A stretch of DNA of 64,000 nt from Alistipes sp. ZOR0009 (GTDB taxonomy: Bacteria > Bacteroidota > Bacteroidia > Bacteroidales > ZOR0009): assembly GCF_000798815.1 (NCBI RefSeq), contig NZ_JTLD01000119.1, forward strand, positions 1 to 64,000, written 5' to 3'. Both the position numbers and the translations under genes were made by a program. Numbering within the stretch: position 1 is the first letter of the stretch; each line of letters starts with the position of its first letter. Below the pieces are notes generated by a model that saw nothing but the letters and a program-made list of their open reading frames with translations, ran no database searches and was not told the DNA's origin. Positions 46,452 through 55,262 of this stretch are shown here, one piece after another.

Positions 46452-47192
46452 CTACTCGTCAGAATCCTCGATATCATCGTCGTCGTCGGTGCTATACTTG
46501 TTTTTCTTTTTGCTTTCCTTCTTGGCTAGCCCCTCTACGATAATTACAATTTCGCCTTTTACTTCCTTCTTCCCAAAATGCTCTATCAGCTCGGTCAAAG
46601 TACCTCTTGCATTCTCCTCGTATAGTTTGGTAAGTTCGCGCGATACGGAAGCCTTACGTTCTGCCCCCATGTGCTCCGAGAGTTGGGTCAGCGTCTTGAC
46701 CAATCGGTGAGGCGACTCGTAAAAAACGATCGTACGATCTTCGGTAGCCAAACGTTCAAGACGTGTTTGGCGTCCCTTTTTCTGAGGAAGAAAACCTTCA
46801 AAAACAAACTTATCGCAGGGAAGTCCGCTATTAACCAATGCAGGTACAAATGCCGTAGCACCAGGAAGGCACTCCACCTCAATATTACGCTCGACACAGG
46901 TGCGAACAAGCAAAAAGCCTGGATCAGATATCCCTGGCGTACCCGCATCGGACACTAAGGCTACCGCCTGTCCCGATCCAATAAGATCGGCAACCATATC
47001 CACCGTCTTATGCTCGTTAAACTTATGGTGGCTTTGCAACTTTGCCTGAAAGCCAAAATGTTTGCAAAGAATGGCTGTCTTACGGGTATCTTCGGCAAGA
47101 ATAACGTTGACGCTCTTAAGTATATTAATTGCCCTCAAGGTCATATCCTCAAGGTTTCCAATAGGGGTCGGTACTATGTATAACTTTGACAT
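46452..47192 (-). CDS. rsmI: 16S rRNA (cytidine1402-2'-O)-methyltransferase
   Basis: Methylates the 2'-hydroxyl of C1402 in 16S rRNA using S-adenosylmethionine. 246 residues with the full tetrapyrrole-methylase-like fold: LYIVPTPIGNLEDMTLRAI at the start, ILAEDTRKT, ALVSDAGTPGISDPG and EVECLPGATAFVPALVNSGL. Odd feature: the C-terminus carries a Lys-rich segment followed by an acidic tail (STDDDDDIEDSDE) not needed for catalysis. It is followed by the EI24 gene on the same strand. Confidence 0.96.
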   Translation of the reverse strand: MSKLYIVPTPIGNLEDMTLRAINILKSVNVILAEDTRKTAILCKHFGFQAKLQSHHKFNEHKTVDMVADLIGSGQAVALVSDAGTPGISDPGFLLVRTCVERNIEVECLPGATAFVPALVNSGLPCDKFVFEGFLPQKKGRQTRLERLATEDRTIVFYESPHRLVKTLTQLSEHMGAERKASVSRELTKLYEENARGTLTELIEHFGKKEVKGEIVIIVEGLAKKESKKKNKYSTDDDDDIEDSDE

Positions 47193-47294
47193 TTTCTCTT
47201 AATTCGTATCTCTACTCGGCATTCGGCATTTTAGCACAACCGTTTAAGGCTATGCTGCCATACGAATACATAAAACTTCAGTAAAGAAGGTTAT

Positions 47295-48269
47295 CTATAA
47301 GAACCTTCGCTGCAACAAATCTATCAGGAGATTAACCTCAGGCAGTGCCGCATCCCAGCTGTAGTGTTCCTGGATATGGATAAGAGCTTCATCAATGGAG
47401 GTACAGCCATTTAGCGCGTTTATCGCCGCATCGTAAGCCCTGCCATCCCCACCAAAAAGCGTACGGATAAGACGGAACTTGTCGTTAAAGCTAATGGCCT
47501 TATGCAGATCCTCCACGGGCTTTTGCTGCAGCTTAGAAGCTAAATCGGACTTCCCTTTTGGCGAAACGACCTCGTTCAATGAGCTCTTAGTTGAAGCGAT
47601 AACCTCACCCAACCGCTTATCGGCCACCTTCACCCTATCTTCGAACGTTGTAACTACCAGCTTTTCCTCAACCGGTGCTGCAACCTCAGCCACAGGAGCC
47701 ATCACTTTGACCTCAACCTCTAGCGCAGAAGCAACGATCTTTATCGGCTCAAGTTTTTTCTCTGCAGCAGGAGTATCATGCTCAAGCTCAAGGATTGGTT
47801 CGGGAGCCCTTTCGAATGTAATATCAGACGGCTTAGCATTACTGTTGATAGAACCTGCCAAGCTGGAAATGGCATCCAGAATTGGAGCAGCCTCCTCGGC
47901 CGTTAGCCGCTTCTCCTCGCTCTCCTTACTGCGACCTCCTATTATCGGAAAATCAGGAATCACCAGCTCCTCCAGCTCGTAGGCTCCCTGCTTGCGCTGC
48001 TGCGGCATAGGTTTTAGCGCCTCCTCCTTCTTATCGGACACCTCATAGAATAGCCCCTGCAGCTTACGATTTCCCATATCGCTATCTACAGCCAATTTTT
48101 CTGAAAGAATGCTTGATTTTGCTTCAGCCTTTTTGAGGCTCATATAAATCACCTTCATCTTATCGAGGGCGATTTCACGTTCGATGTCAGGTATTTCGCT
48201 ATGCTGCTCCCATTGAGCTATGAGATCTATAAGCTCGGCTAGCTCAGATGAAATTGTCTGTAAGTTCAT
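47295..48269 (-). CDS. Conserved Bacteroidales hypothetical protein
   Basis: 324 residues when started at the ATG at 48269 (MNLQTISSELAE); twelve extra codons upstream lack a sensible start context. The N-terminus is helical (about 1-75). The middle (about 90-225) is low-complexity, rich in Ala, Glu, Pro and Val. The C-terminal 75 residues form a compact domain (SFNDKFRLIRTLFGGDGRAYDAAINALNG) with a conserved look. No signal peptide, no catalytic motif. Divergently arranged with the thymidine kinase gene. Confidence 0.72.
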   Translation of the reverse strand: MNLQTISSELAELIDLIAQWEQHSEIPDIEREIALDKMKVIYMSLKKAEAKSSILSEKLAVDSDMGNRKLQGLFYEVSDKKEEALKPMPQQRKQGAYELEELVIPDFPIIGGRSKESEEKRLTAEEAAPILDAISSLAGSINSNAKPSDITFERAPEPILELEHDTPAAEKKLEPIKIVASALEVEVKVMAPVAEVAAPVEEKLVVTTFEDRVKVADKRLGEVIASTKSSLNEVVSPKGKSDLASKLQQKPVEDLHKAISFNDKFRLIRTLFGGDGRAYDAAINALNGCTSIDEALIHIQEHYSWDAALPEVNLLIDLLQRRFL

Positions 48270-48312
48270 CAGTAGAGGTGTTAGATTCCTGTAAAAAAGG
48301 AACAAAAAATAA

Positions 48313-48320
48313 TACTTTTG
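48313..48320 (+). promoter_or_regulatory. Putative -7 box (TACTTTTG) of tdk-murF/alr
   Basis: TAnnTTTG match 34 bp before the thymidine kinase ATG. Confidence 0.45.
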
Positions 48321-48353
48321 TAAATGTAGTTATATAAAAGATATTTATAGGTC

Positions 48354-48941
48354 ATGTTTTTGGAAAAATCGTTAAACAGCAGATCATCAGTTGGCTGGAT
48401 AGAAGTAGTTTGTGGCTCCATGTTTTCGGGCAAAACGGAAGAACTTATCCGCAGGCTTAAGCGAGCCAAAATAGCCAACCAACGGGTTGAAATCTTCAAA
48501 CCGGAGATTGACACCCGCTACTCTACCAACGAGGTCGTATCGCACGATTCGAACGCCATCCGTTCGACACCCGTATCCAACTCGGGCAACATCCTGCTCC
48601 TTTGTGGCGATGTAGATGTGGTAGGAATTGATGAAGCGCAGTTTTTCGATTTGGGATTGGTAGATGTCTGCAACCAGCTGGCCAACCAGGGCGTTCGTGT
48701 CATTGTTGCCGGGTTAGACATGGACTACAAGGGCAAACCCTTTGGCCCCATCCCCTCGCTTATGGCAACCGCCGAATATGTAACAAAAGTTCACGCCATT
48801 TGCGTCAAATGCGGTAACTTAGCACAACACTCGCACAGAACCGTTGTTAACGACAAGCTGGTAGTTTTAGGCGAAAAAGACACCTACGAACCACTTTGCC
48901 GCGATTGCTACAACGAGGCAAATGCGATCAACCAGATGTAA
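48354..48941 (+). CDS. tdk: Thymidine kinase
   Basis: Phosphorylates thymidine in the nucleotide-salvage pathway. 195 residues of the type II (TK1) family. The P-loop is [15 protein letters not shown], the Walker B/lasso region is [11 protein letters not shown], and the zinc site uses CVKCG and CRDC. The [21 protein letters not shown] stretch binds substrate. It is followed one base later by the murF-alr gene, so the two are co-transcribed. No missing residues. Confidence 0.96.
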   Translation: MFLEKSLNSRSSVGWIEVVCGSMFSGKTEELIRRLKRAKIANQRVEIFKPEIDTRYSTNEVVSHDSNAIRSTPVSNSGNILLLCGDVDVVGIDEAQFFDLGLVDVCNQLANQGVRVIVAGLDMDYKGKPFGPIPSLMATAEYVTKVHAICVKCGNLAQHSHRTVVNDKLVVLGEKDTYEPLCRDCYNEANAINQM

Positions 48942-48942
48942 A

Positions 48943-51405
48943 ATGTCTACCTACACACTTAAGGATATTGCCCTTGCCACTGGCGGCAAGCTTGTGGGCG
49001 ATGCAAATGCAGCCGTATCGCATCTGCTTATCGACAGCAGAGGTGGCATTCCGCCTAAGATGTCCATCTTTTTTGCCATCCAAGGCGCCCACCACGACGG
49101 GCATAAGTTTATCGAGGAGCTGTACCATAAGGGCCTCCGAAACTTTGTAGCGGTACAGTCGGCGCTGCCCAACGTAAAGGCTTTACCAGAGGCCAACTTC
49201 ATATTTGTTGACGACACGCTGGACGCACTGCAGTCGCTGGCCACCTTCCACCGCCGCCGCTTCAGCTACCCCGTAGTTGCCATTACCGGCAGCAACGGCA
49301 AGACCATCGTTAAGGAGTGGGCATCGCAGATGATGCACGGAGAGAAGAAGGTAGTCCGCAGCCCGCGCAGCTACAACTCGCAGGTGGGTGTTCCGCTCTC
49401 CATCTGGCTGATGGGCCCCGAAAACGATGTGGCCATATTCGAAGCCGGCATTTCCAAACCCTCAGAGATGCATCGGCTCGAGCGCATGCTCCTCCCCGAT
49501 ATCGGCATCATCACCAACATCGGTGCTGCGCATCAGGAAAACTTCAACACGGTAAAAGACAAGCTGCAGGAAAAGCTCGAGCTCTTTAGGCACTGCAGCG
49601 TAATCATCTACCAGCAAGACCAGAAGATAGTAGACGAAGAAATTCGCAACATACCAACCAAGGGAAAGCAGCTGTTTACATGGGGAACCTCCGAAACGGC
49701 TACCCTTCGCATCCTCAGCCAGGAGGAGGGGCTACAAACAAAGCTAACCCTCCTTTTTGCGGCCGAACAGTTCGACGTGGTAGTTCCATTTGCCGACGAC
49801 GCCTCCATCGAAAATGCGATGCACACCATCTCGCTGATGCTGGTGCTGGGCTTCACCGCCGACTTTATTGCCGAACGCATCCACAAGCTAATACCGGTGG
49901 CCATGCGCCTCGAGCAGAAGGAGGGCATCAACGGATCGACCATCATTAACGACAGCTACAACTCCGACATCAGCTCGCTAACCATCGCCCTTAACCTGCT
50001 TAACAACCAGAAATTCGACAAGCGAACCCTCATCCTTTCCGACATCTTCCAAAGCGGAAAGCGCAACGAGGAGCTCTACGCCGAGGTGGCTGCACTGGTA
50101 AAAGAGAAGCGGATAAACCGGATAATCGGCATCGGATCGGCCATAAGCGCCAACGCCGACAAGTTCGAGGAGGTAGAAAAGCGCTTCTACTCCAGCACCG
50201 ACGACTTCCTGCACTCGTACCACAAGGAAGATTTTGCCAACGAGGCCATCCTGCTAAAGGGGAGCCGCAGCTTTCAGTTCGAGCGCATATCGCGCCAGCT
50301 CGAAAGGCAAATCCACCAAACGGTACTGGAGATAAATCTCAACGCCCTTATCCATAACCTCAACCACTTTAGGTCGGTTGTAAAGCCCACCACCAAAATG
50401 GTGGCCATGGTTAAGGCCTTCTCCTACGGCAGCGGATTCTACGAAATTGCCAGCATCCTTCAGTACCATCGGGTAGACTACCTGGCCGTTGCCTTTGCCG
50501 ACGAGGGGGTGGAGCTCCGCGAGGCTGGCATCACCATGCCCATCATCGTGCTGAATGCCGAACCCGGGTCGTTCGACCTGATGATAAACTACAACCTCGA
50601 ACCCGAGATATACAGCCACACCGCCCTGCGCCGCTTCAGCGAATCGGCCATCAAGGCTGGCGTTACCGACTACCCCATCCACGTTAAGCTCGATACGGGC
50701 ATGCACCGCCTAGGGTTTATAGAGATGGATTTGCCGCTGCTGATTGCCCACCTTAAAAGCGACGAGCGACTAAAGGTTTCGAGCATCTTCTCGCACCTTG
50801 CCGCCAGCGACGAGCTGGTGCACGACGACTTTACCAAAGGGCAAATCGACCTATTTGCCCGCCTATCTAGCCGCATAACCGACGAGCTGGGGTACGCCAT
50901 CAACCGCCACATCCTCAACTCGGCCGGAATCGAACGCTTCCCCGAAGCCGAGTTTGACATGGTACGCTTGGGGATTGGTCTCTACGGCATTAGCGCTGTA
51001 GACACCTCGAAGCTGGAGGTGGTAAGCACCCTGCGCTCTACCATCGTTCAGATAAAAGACATCCCAGCCAACGAGTCGGTTGGGTACGGGCGTAAGGGCT
51101 GGGTAAACGAGCCCAAGCGCACCGCCACCATCCCTATTGGCTACGCCGACGGCCTAAACCGAAAGCTAAGCAACGGGGTTGGCAAGATACTGGTTAAAGG
51201 GCAGCTCGCCCCCATAATCGGAAACATCTGCATGGATACCTGCATGATTGACGTAACCGGCATTGACGTAAAAGAGGGCGACGAGGTTACCATTTTTGGA
51301 CAAAATCCGACCATCACCGACATTGCCAGCTGGATAGGCACCATACCGTACGAGATACTTACCAGCATTTCGCGGCGGGTTAAGAGAATATACATTCAGG
51401 AATAA
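48943..51405 (+). CDS. murF-alr: Bifunctional MurF / alanine racemase
   Basis: Fusion of two cell-wall enzymes, 820 residues. Residues about 1-450 are UDP-MurNAc-tripeptide:D-Ala-D-Ala ligase (MurF), with the ATP loop VAITGSNGKTIVKEW and NDSYNSD. From about 455 a pyridoxal-phosphate alanine racemase follows, with the Lys in MVAMVKAFSYGSGFYE and the active-site region RLGIGLYGIS. The racemase makes the D-Ala that the ligase system consumes. Such MurF-Alr fusions are frequent in Bacteroidetes. I used the ATG at 48943, directly after the tdk stop. Confidence 0.96.
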   Translation: MSTYTLKDIALATGGKLVGDANAAVSHLLIDSRGGIPPKMSIFFAIQGAHHDGHKFIEELYHKGLRNFVAVQSALPNVKALPEANFIFVDDTLDALQSLATFHRRRFSYPVVAITGSNGKTIVKEWASQMMHGEKKVVRSPRSYNSQVGVPLSIWLMGPENDVAIFEAGISKPSEMHRLERMLLPDIGIITNIGAAHQENFNTVKDKLQEKLELFRHCSVIIYQQDQKIVDEEIRNIPTKGKQLFTWGTSETATLRILSQEEGLQTKLTLLFAAEQFDVVVPFADDASIENAMHTISLMLVLGFTADFIAERIHKLIPVAMRLEQKEGINGSTIINDSYNSDISSLTIALNLLNNQKFDKRTLILSDIFQSGKRNEELYAEVAALVKEKRINRIIGIGSAISANADKFEEVEKRFYSSTDDFLHSYHKEDFANEAILLKGSRSFQFERISRQLERQIHQTVLEINLNALIHNLNHFRSVVKPTTKMVAMVKAFSYGSGFYEIASILQYHRVDYLAVAFADEGVELREAGITMPIIVLNAEPGSFDLMINYNLEPEIYSHTALRRFSESAIKAGVTDYPIHVKLDTGMHRLGFIEMDLPLLIAHLKSDERLKVSSIFSHLAASDELVHDDFTKGQIDLFARLSSRITDELGYAINRHILNSAGIERFPEAEFDMVRLGIGLYGISAVDTSKLEVVSTLRSTIVQIKDIPANESVGYGRKGWVNEPKRTATIPIGYADGLNRKLSNGVGKILVKGQLAPIIGNICMDTCMIDVTGIDVKEGDEVTIFGQNPTITDIASWIGTIPYEILTSISRRVKRIYIQE

Positions 51406-51441
51406 GGCAGCCGAGGGCTTACAGCTCGGCAAAAAATATTG

Positions 51442-51483
51442 AAAAGGAGACAAGCGGTTATGGCTAGCCGCTTGTCTCCTTTT
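51442..51483 (+). terminator. Strong rho-independent terminator
   Basis: Perfect 16-bp stem AAAAGGAGACAAGCGG/CCGCTTGTCTCCTTTT (51442-51457 with 51468-51483), 10-nt loop, ending in TTTT. It closes the tdk-murF/alr operon. Confidence 0.9.
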
Positions 51484-51579
51484 CCACCTCACCCACCAGC
51501 CCCATGGGCTACCGCTCCACGCGGATTTTTGTATCGATGTAAAATTACAAGGCCTATACACCACGCGTTTTGGCTGCTT

Positions 51580-51830
51580 ACAGACGCTCATAACGTCTGC
51601 AACAAGCATTAAATCCTACATGCACGGCGGCTAACGTCTAAAAGGGGCGTTTTGTACCTGCTGCTGGTATTCTATATCAGCAGGTAGTAGTTTTTTCCTT
51701 CCTGCAGTACTGCAGCAGGGTAAAATGAAAGGTTGTCCCTTCCGGCAGTATTGCGGCTCCATAAAGTGGCCGTTTTTCGTCTCCTGCAGCCTTGCAGCGC
51801 CTAGATGCTGATCTTTTTTTGTATTCCCCA
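51580..51830. repeat. 41-bp-periodic array of short palindromes
   Basis: Six degenerate units with short inverted repeats centred near 51590, 51631, 51670, 51708, 51749 and 51790. In-register anchors are AACGTCT at 51592 and 51633, and a GCTGGTA/GCAGTA/GCAGCC core at 51663, 51704, 51745 and 51786, exactly 41 bp apart. The best hairpins are CAGACG/CGTCTG, CCTGCTG/CAGCAGG and CTGCAG/CTGCAG. Linkers of about 20 bp differ. 41 is not divisible by three, so the periodic unit is not coding. Confidence 0.8.
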
Positions 51831-52012
51831 ACAAGAATATTGTATTAGCTTAAGTTTTTTCTTCTACGGCATGTGTGCAGGCGCTTTGCAAGTGTTTCTT
51901 GAGCTAACTAGCATGTATGTAGCGAATAAGTAAAAATAAATACATGCCATTTTATTTGGCGAATAAAAAATGTTGTTAAATTTATAGCCAGTATTACTCA
52001 AAATTCTAATGT

Positions 52013-52753
52013 ATGAAAACAGTTAATTTCACAACAAATCCAGCTTATCAGCTCTCGAATGTACAATACTCCCAGTTTATGCGCGATATGCTGCACCACC
52101 TAGGGCTTATCAACAAGGCGGAGATGACTGACGAGGAGCTAAACCAGCTTATTGCTACGCTAACTACCCTGCTGGGCGATTTTGACAAGGTGATGAAGAT
52201 AATTTCGAAGAGCATCCTAACCAACGATGTTGAGGAGCTCGATGCGGTACGAGATGTAAGCGTCCGGGCGTTGCGGCAGGCGGTAAAAACGGAGCTGCTA
52301 TCGGCTGATCCTGCGGTGCTGCAGGCTGCCCGTTCGGTGGAGATTCTGATGGCCTCCTACGGTGCCATTGCTCGGCTGTTAGTGGAGGAGGAGACGCGCG
52401 CTATCGATTCCGTAGTTACCCAGCTCGAAAGCGCCAAGTACCAACCGTTGGTGCAGCTGCTGGGCATTGGTAGCAAGGTGGTCCGTCTAAAAACCGACAA
52501 CGAGGCGTTTAAAGCAAAGTATTCCGAGCGTACCGAGGAGTATATTGCCAAGAATGCCTCCAACAACCGCGAGCTGCGGCTTAAGATGGGCGAAACCTAC
52601 AAGCTACTTTGCGACTATGTTTTAACAATGGCTCGTCTCGAAAAGGGGGCGTTGTACGACAAGGTGGTAAGCACCATTAACACCATCCGCACGCAGTACA
52701 ACGCGCAGGTAGGCCGTTCGGGCGAGAGAAAGGCTGGGGAGGAGAAGAGCTAG
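52013..52753 (+). CDS. DUF6261-like helical protein
   Basis: 246-residue cytoplasmic, nearly all-helical protein. The N-terminus TTNPAYQLSNVQYSQFMRDML, the repeated helix pattern and the LLGIGSKVVRLKTDNEAFKAKY and KMGETYKLLCDYVLTMARLE segments look like the DUF6261 family, common in Bacteroides and of unknown function. No motif for catalysis. Standard GC content, unlike the AT-rich operon that begins 118 bp later. Transcribed alone. Confidence 0.7.
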   Translation: MKTVNFTTNPAYQLSNVQYSQFMRDMLHHLGLINKAEMTDEELNQLIATLTTLLGDFDKVMKIISKSILTNDVEELDAVRDVSVRALRQAVKTELLSADPAVLQAARSVEILMASYGAIARLLVEEETRAIDSVVTQLESAKYQPLVQLLGIGSKVVRLKTDNEAFKAKYSERTEEYIAKNASNNRELRLKMGETYKLLCDYVLTMARLEKGALYDKVVSTINTIRTQYNAQVGRSGERKAGEEKS

Positions 52754-52804
52754 ATATACATATCGCTACTCACTTAATTTGAGAACCAAAGATCTTTTAT
52801 TAGA

Positions 52805-52850
52805 AAAACTACAACAAAAACTACAACATGTTTGTTTTTGTTGTAGTTTT
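52805..52850. repeat. Perfect 17-bp inverted repeat upstream of the Panacea operon
   Basis: Arms 52805-52821 and 52834-52850 are perfectly complementary (AAAACTACAACAAAAAC and its complement) with a 12-nt centre. The element AAAACTACAAC also occurs twice in direct order on the left. It can end the upstream gene's transcript, but the right arm overlaps the -7 box at 52844-52851, so it may equally be an operator for autoregulation. Confidence 0.7.
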
Positions 52851-52851
52851 G
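52844..52851 (+). promoter_or_regulatory. Putative -7 box (TAGTTTTG) of the Panacea operon
   Basis: TAnnTTTG match 21 bp before the ATG at 52872, lying on the right arm of the 17-bp inverted repeat. Confidence 0.45.
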
Positions 52852-52871
52852 AACACTCTCACAATTAGATT

Positions 52872-53426
52872 ATGACAAGTATAGACATCAAAAAAGACTG
52901 TTTTGAATATTCTATTGACAAATTTATAGACTGGTACAAGGAGATAAACCCAGAAAAACCAGAGGGTTGGAAAACAGACTTTACTAAGTTAAAACTTATC
53001 AAACTTAACTTCTTCCTTTCAGCAGTCAATGCAAAAGAAGACAGCGATGGTCTATTAAATATTTTTGACAACTACTTTGCTATGCCTTATGGGCATGTTG
53101 AGAGTGATGTATATAGCTCTATCGCTGATTTAACTAGATATAATATTGGCAATACAGGAACGGATTTAAAACCTGGTGCTAATGTTACTTTCAATACAAT
53201 AGAACATCAAGAAGAAATTGACAGAGCAATTGAATCTTTAAAAAGAGAGAATAAAGATTTGATCAACTATGGTGCTTTTAAACTGGTAGAACTTAGCCAC
53301 CAATGGTATTCTTGGATTAACATGTTCAATCTTGCGAAGATGCGAGGTGATAAAAGTATCGCAATTCCCAGTAGCCTAATCAAAAATGAATCTAAAATTT
53401 TCAAATTAGAATATGCCTCTTTTTAG
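52872..53426 (+). CDS. Panacea (SocA/DUF4065-like) domain protein, putative antitoxin
   Basis: 184-residue soluble protein whose pattern fits the Panacea antitoxin fold. A helix with the family-like TKLKLIKLNFFLSAVNAK (usual form TPLKLQKLLYFAQ) is followed by the pocket motif MPYGHVESDVYSSI (usual form YGPVxPEVY). Near the end comes SHQWYSW, matching the conserved [ST]H-x3-W position. Panacea proteins neutralise very different toxins by direct binding. It overlaps the next gene by 14 bp, giving the usual antitoxin-first order. Markedly AT-rich, suggesting recent transfer. Confidence 0.75.
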   Translation: MTSIDIKKDCFEYSIDKFIDWYKEINPEKPEGWKTDFTKLKLIKLNFFLSAVNAKEDSDGLLNIFDNYFAMPYGHVESDVYSSIADLTRYNIGNTGTDLKPGANVTFNTIEHQEEIDRAIESLKRENKDLINYGAFKLVELSHQWYSWINMFNLAKMRGDKSIAIPSSLIKNESKIFKLEYASF

Positions 53427-55251
53427 CGATATTGAAAAATGCATTCATGAGTTTGTTGAATTAGAATGGTTTTTGGCTGAAGGGATTGATGATAAAGAGT
53501 CACATCAGGTTGTATTTCTCAACGATAATTCAAAAAAACTATTCGAAGGAATTGTAAAAATTGTAATATCTGGAGATTATTTTAAGATTAAAAATATCAA
53601 CATACGTCTCGACAATATAATCAATAAACTTGGAAACGAATTTAAAATTGAAGCAAAAATTGACGATCAAAACGATTATTTTAACATATTCAGCATTGCG
53701 CAAACTTATAGTAATTGGTTGTTAAACTTTAGGGCTTTTCATGCCAAAATAATCAATCAACTTACAGACTCAACTCTTGACTGGTCCATTGATTTATACA
53801 TACAGGTTGATGACGAAAACAACTTAATACCAACAATAAATAGGTACACATTATTTCTTAATTATATTATCAAATTATTTAATATTGATTTTTTCCTTTC
53901 TGAAAATGTTAATCAAATTAAAGATTTATTTGAAATAAGAGACAGACTTAAAGATTCTAGTTTCAATGTAAGAATAAACACTATAGATTTACGTCAAATA
54001 TTAATTGAAAAATGCAATCTATTGCTATTAAAAATTGAAAGATCAAAATCAAAAAAATACAAATATTTACTAAACGGAATTGAATACAATCAACATAAAG
54101 AAGGCCAACTATTCGAGAAGTATAGAATTGATCTAAGGGAAAAAGGAAATATTGAAAAGTTAAATTCCAGCACTTCACTAAAGGATGTTGATGATTGGCA
54201 ACTTATGGATTATTATGTCAGCATGAAATTTGTCAAGGATGAATCTTCCTCTATACAAGACAGTGATTTGCTTCTTGAAAGATATGCAAATTCATTTAAA
54301 CCAGACAACATGTTTGACAGATGGGCACATAACATTTCTTATGTTTATTTGTATAATAATATTTTATCATTAAAACTTAAAGACAAAGTCGCAACTTATG
54401 AAGAATTACGTAAAACATATAGCAAGACTCTTGCATTACAATCAAAAAAATCAATCAAGAATTACTTCCCATTTTTAAAAATATCGGAATGCATAAATCA
54501 TATAATTAAAAATAGAATAAGTTCGTTAACAGAAATTGAACTGAGAGATTATCTGTTGTTATTACAAGAATCCAATGAAAAACTGACTGAAAATTTTGAA
54601 TGGAGTAAAAATCATTTAAAACGTTCCTTTCAACCTTTCTTTTCTGAGTGCTCTACTAGTTTTGGGGAAATCAGTATTTTCACAGCCTCCGCATATATTT
54701 TACCAATAGACTACACAACCGTAGAAGAACAAATTCGTAAAGTTAAAGAAGAAAGCGCATTATCTCGTGGTTTTGTAGATACACTTAAATTGAATAGCAG
54801 ATTAATTGAGCATACTGCAGATAAAAACATAGAGAAACTTCAAGTTGAAAATAGAGAACTATTAAAAAAAAATGTGGAAGTCCTATCTATCTTTGCAGCA
54901 ATCGTTTTATTTGTTGTAGGTAATATCCAATTATTTGCTCAACTGACTTCGCTAAAATCAGCACTGCTATTCATTCTTGTTTTTGCTTATATTATTTCAA
55001 TGTTTGTATTGCTAATTAGACTTACTACAAGAAATTACCCAAACATCAAACAGTCATTATCTATCAAAGACATATTGAACTTCAATCTATTTGAATCACT
55101 ACATTTTGGAATTATGTTTATTGCTACAATTGCAATACTAATGATGCTAAAATGTTCAGATGACATTGATTTAGCCAAAAAAGATTCTAATGATAAAAAT
55201 GGAGAAAAAGTATTGATAGATATAAAAAGCGCAACAACTAATCAACATTAA
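53413..55251 (+). CDS. Large membrane-anchored protein of unknown family, putative Panacea-linked toxin/effector
   Basis: 612 residues, unrecognised. Residues 1-about 465 are a soluble, mostly helical region without obvious catalytic motif, rich in Lys, Asn, Ile and Asp. A short coiled coil (about 468-488, EKLQVENRELLKKN) leads into three membrane helices at about 490-510 (IFAAIVLFVVGNIQLF), 515-537 (LFILVFAYIISMFVLLI) and 563-582 (FGIMFIATIAILMML), and a polar tail. It begins inside the Panacea gene, so the two are coupled. GC content is near 30 percent, far below the neighbours. A toxic or infection-responsive membrane effector is inferred from the context. Confidence 0.6.
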   Translation: MPLFSDIEKCIHEFVELEWFLAEGIDDKESHQVVFLNDNSKKLFEGIVKIVISGDYFKIKNINIRLDNIINKLGNEFKIEAKIDDQNDYFNIFSIAQTYSNWLLNFRAFHAKIINQLTDSTLDWSIDLYIQVDDENNLIPTINRYTLFLNYIIKLFNIDFFLSENVNQIKDLFEIRDRLKDSSFNVRINTIDLRQILIEKCNLLLLKIERSKSKKYKYLLNGIEYNQHKEGQLFEKYRIDLREKGNIEKLNSSTSLKDVDDWQLMDYYVSMKFVKDESSSIQDSDLLLERYANSFKPDNMFDRWAHNISYVYLYNNILSLKLKDKVATYEELRKTYSKTLALQSKKSIKNYFPFLKISECINHIIKNRISSLTEIELRDYLLLLQESNEKLTENFEWSKNHLKRSFQPFFSECSTSFGEISIFTASAYILPIDYTTVEEQIRKVKEESALSRGFVDTLKLNSRLIEHTADKNIEKLQVENRELLKKNVEVLSIFAAIVLFVVGNIQLFAQLTSLKSALLFILVFAYIISMFVLLIRLTTRNYPNIKQSLSIKDILNFNLFESLHFGIMFIATIAILMMLKCSDDIDLAKKDSNDKNGEKVLIDIKSATTNQH

Positions 55252-55262
55252 GAACCTCCCCC

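Larger units (their letters stand above)
51406..52012. other. Intergenic region with terminator and hairpin array
   Basis: About 600 bases. It contains the murF/alr terminator and the 41-bp-periodic hairpin array (51580-51830), both listed separately. No gene seen: the minus-strand open frame at 51631-51834 lies across the array. Confidence 0.6.

Noticed and set aside
48922-48942. Earlier start for the MurF-Alr fusion inside tdk
   Set aside because: The seven extra codons overlap tdk and do not resemble MurF; the ATG at 48943 gives the usual N-terminus.
51580-51830. CRISPR array
   Set aside because: Repeats are degenerate palindromes, spacers are only about 20 bp and not unique in the expected way, and no cas genes are near.
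51631-51834. 67-codon minus-strand open frame
   Set aside because: It spans the 41-bp palindromic array, whose period is not a multiple of three; composition is not protein-like.
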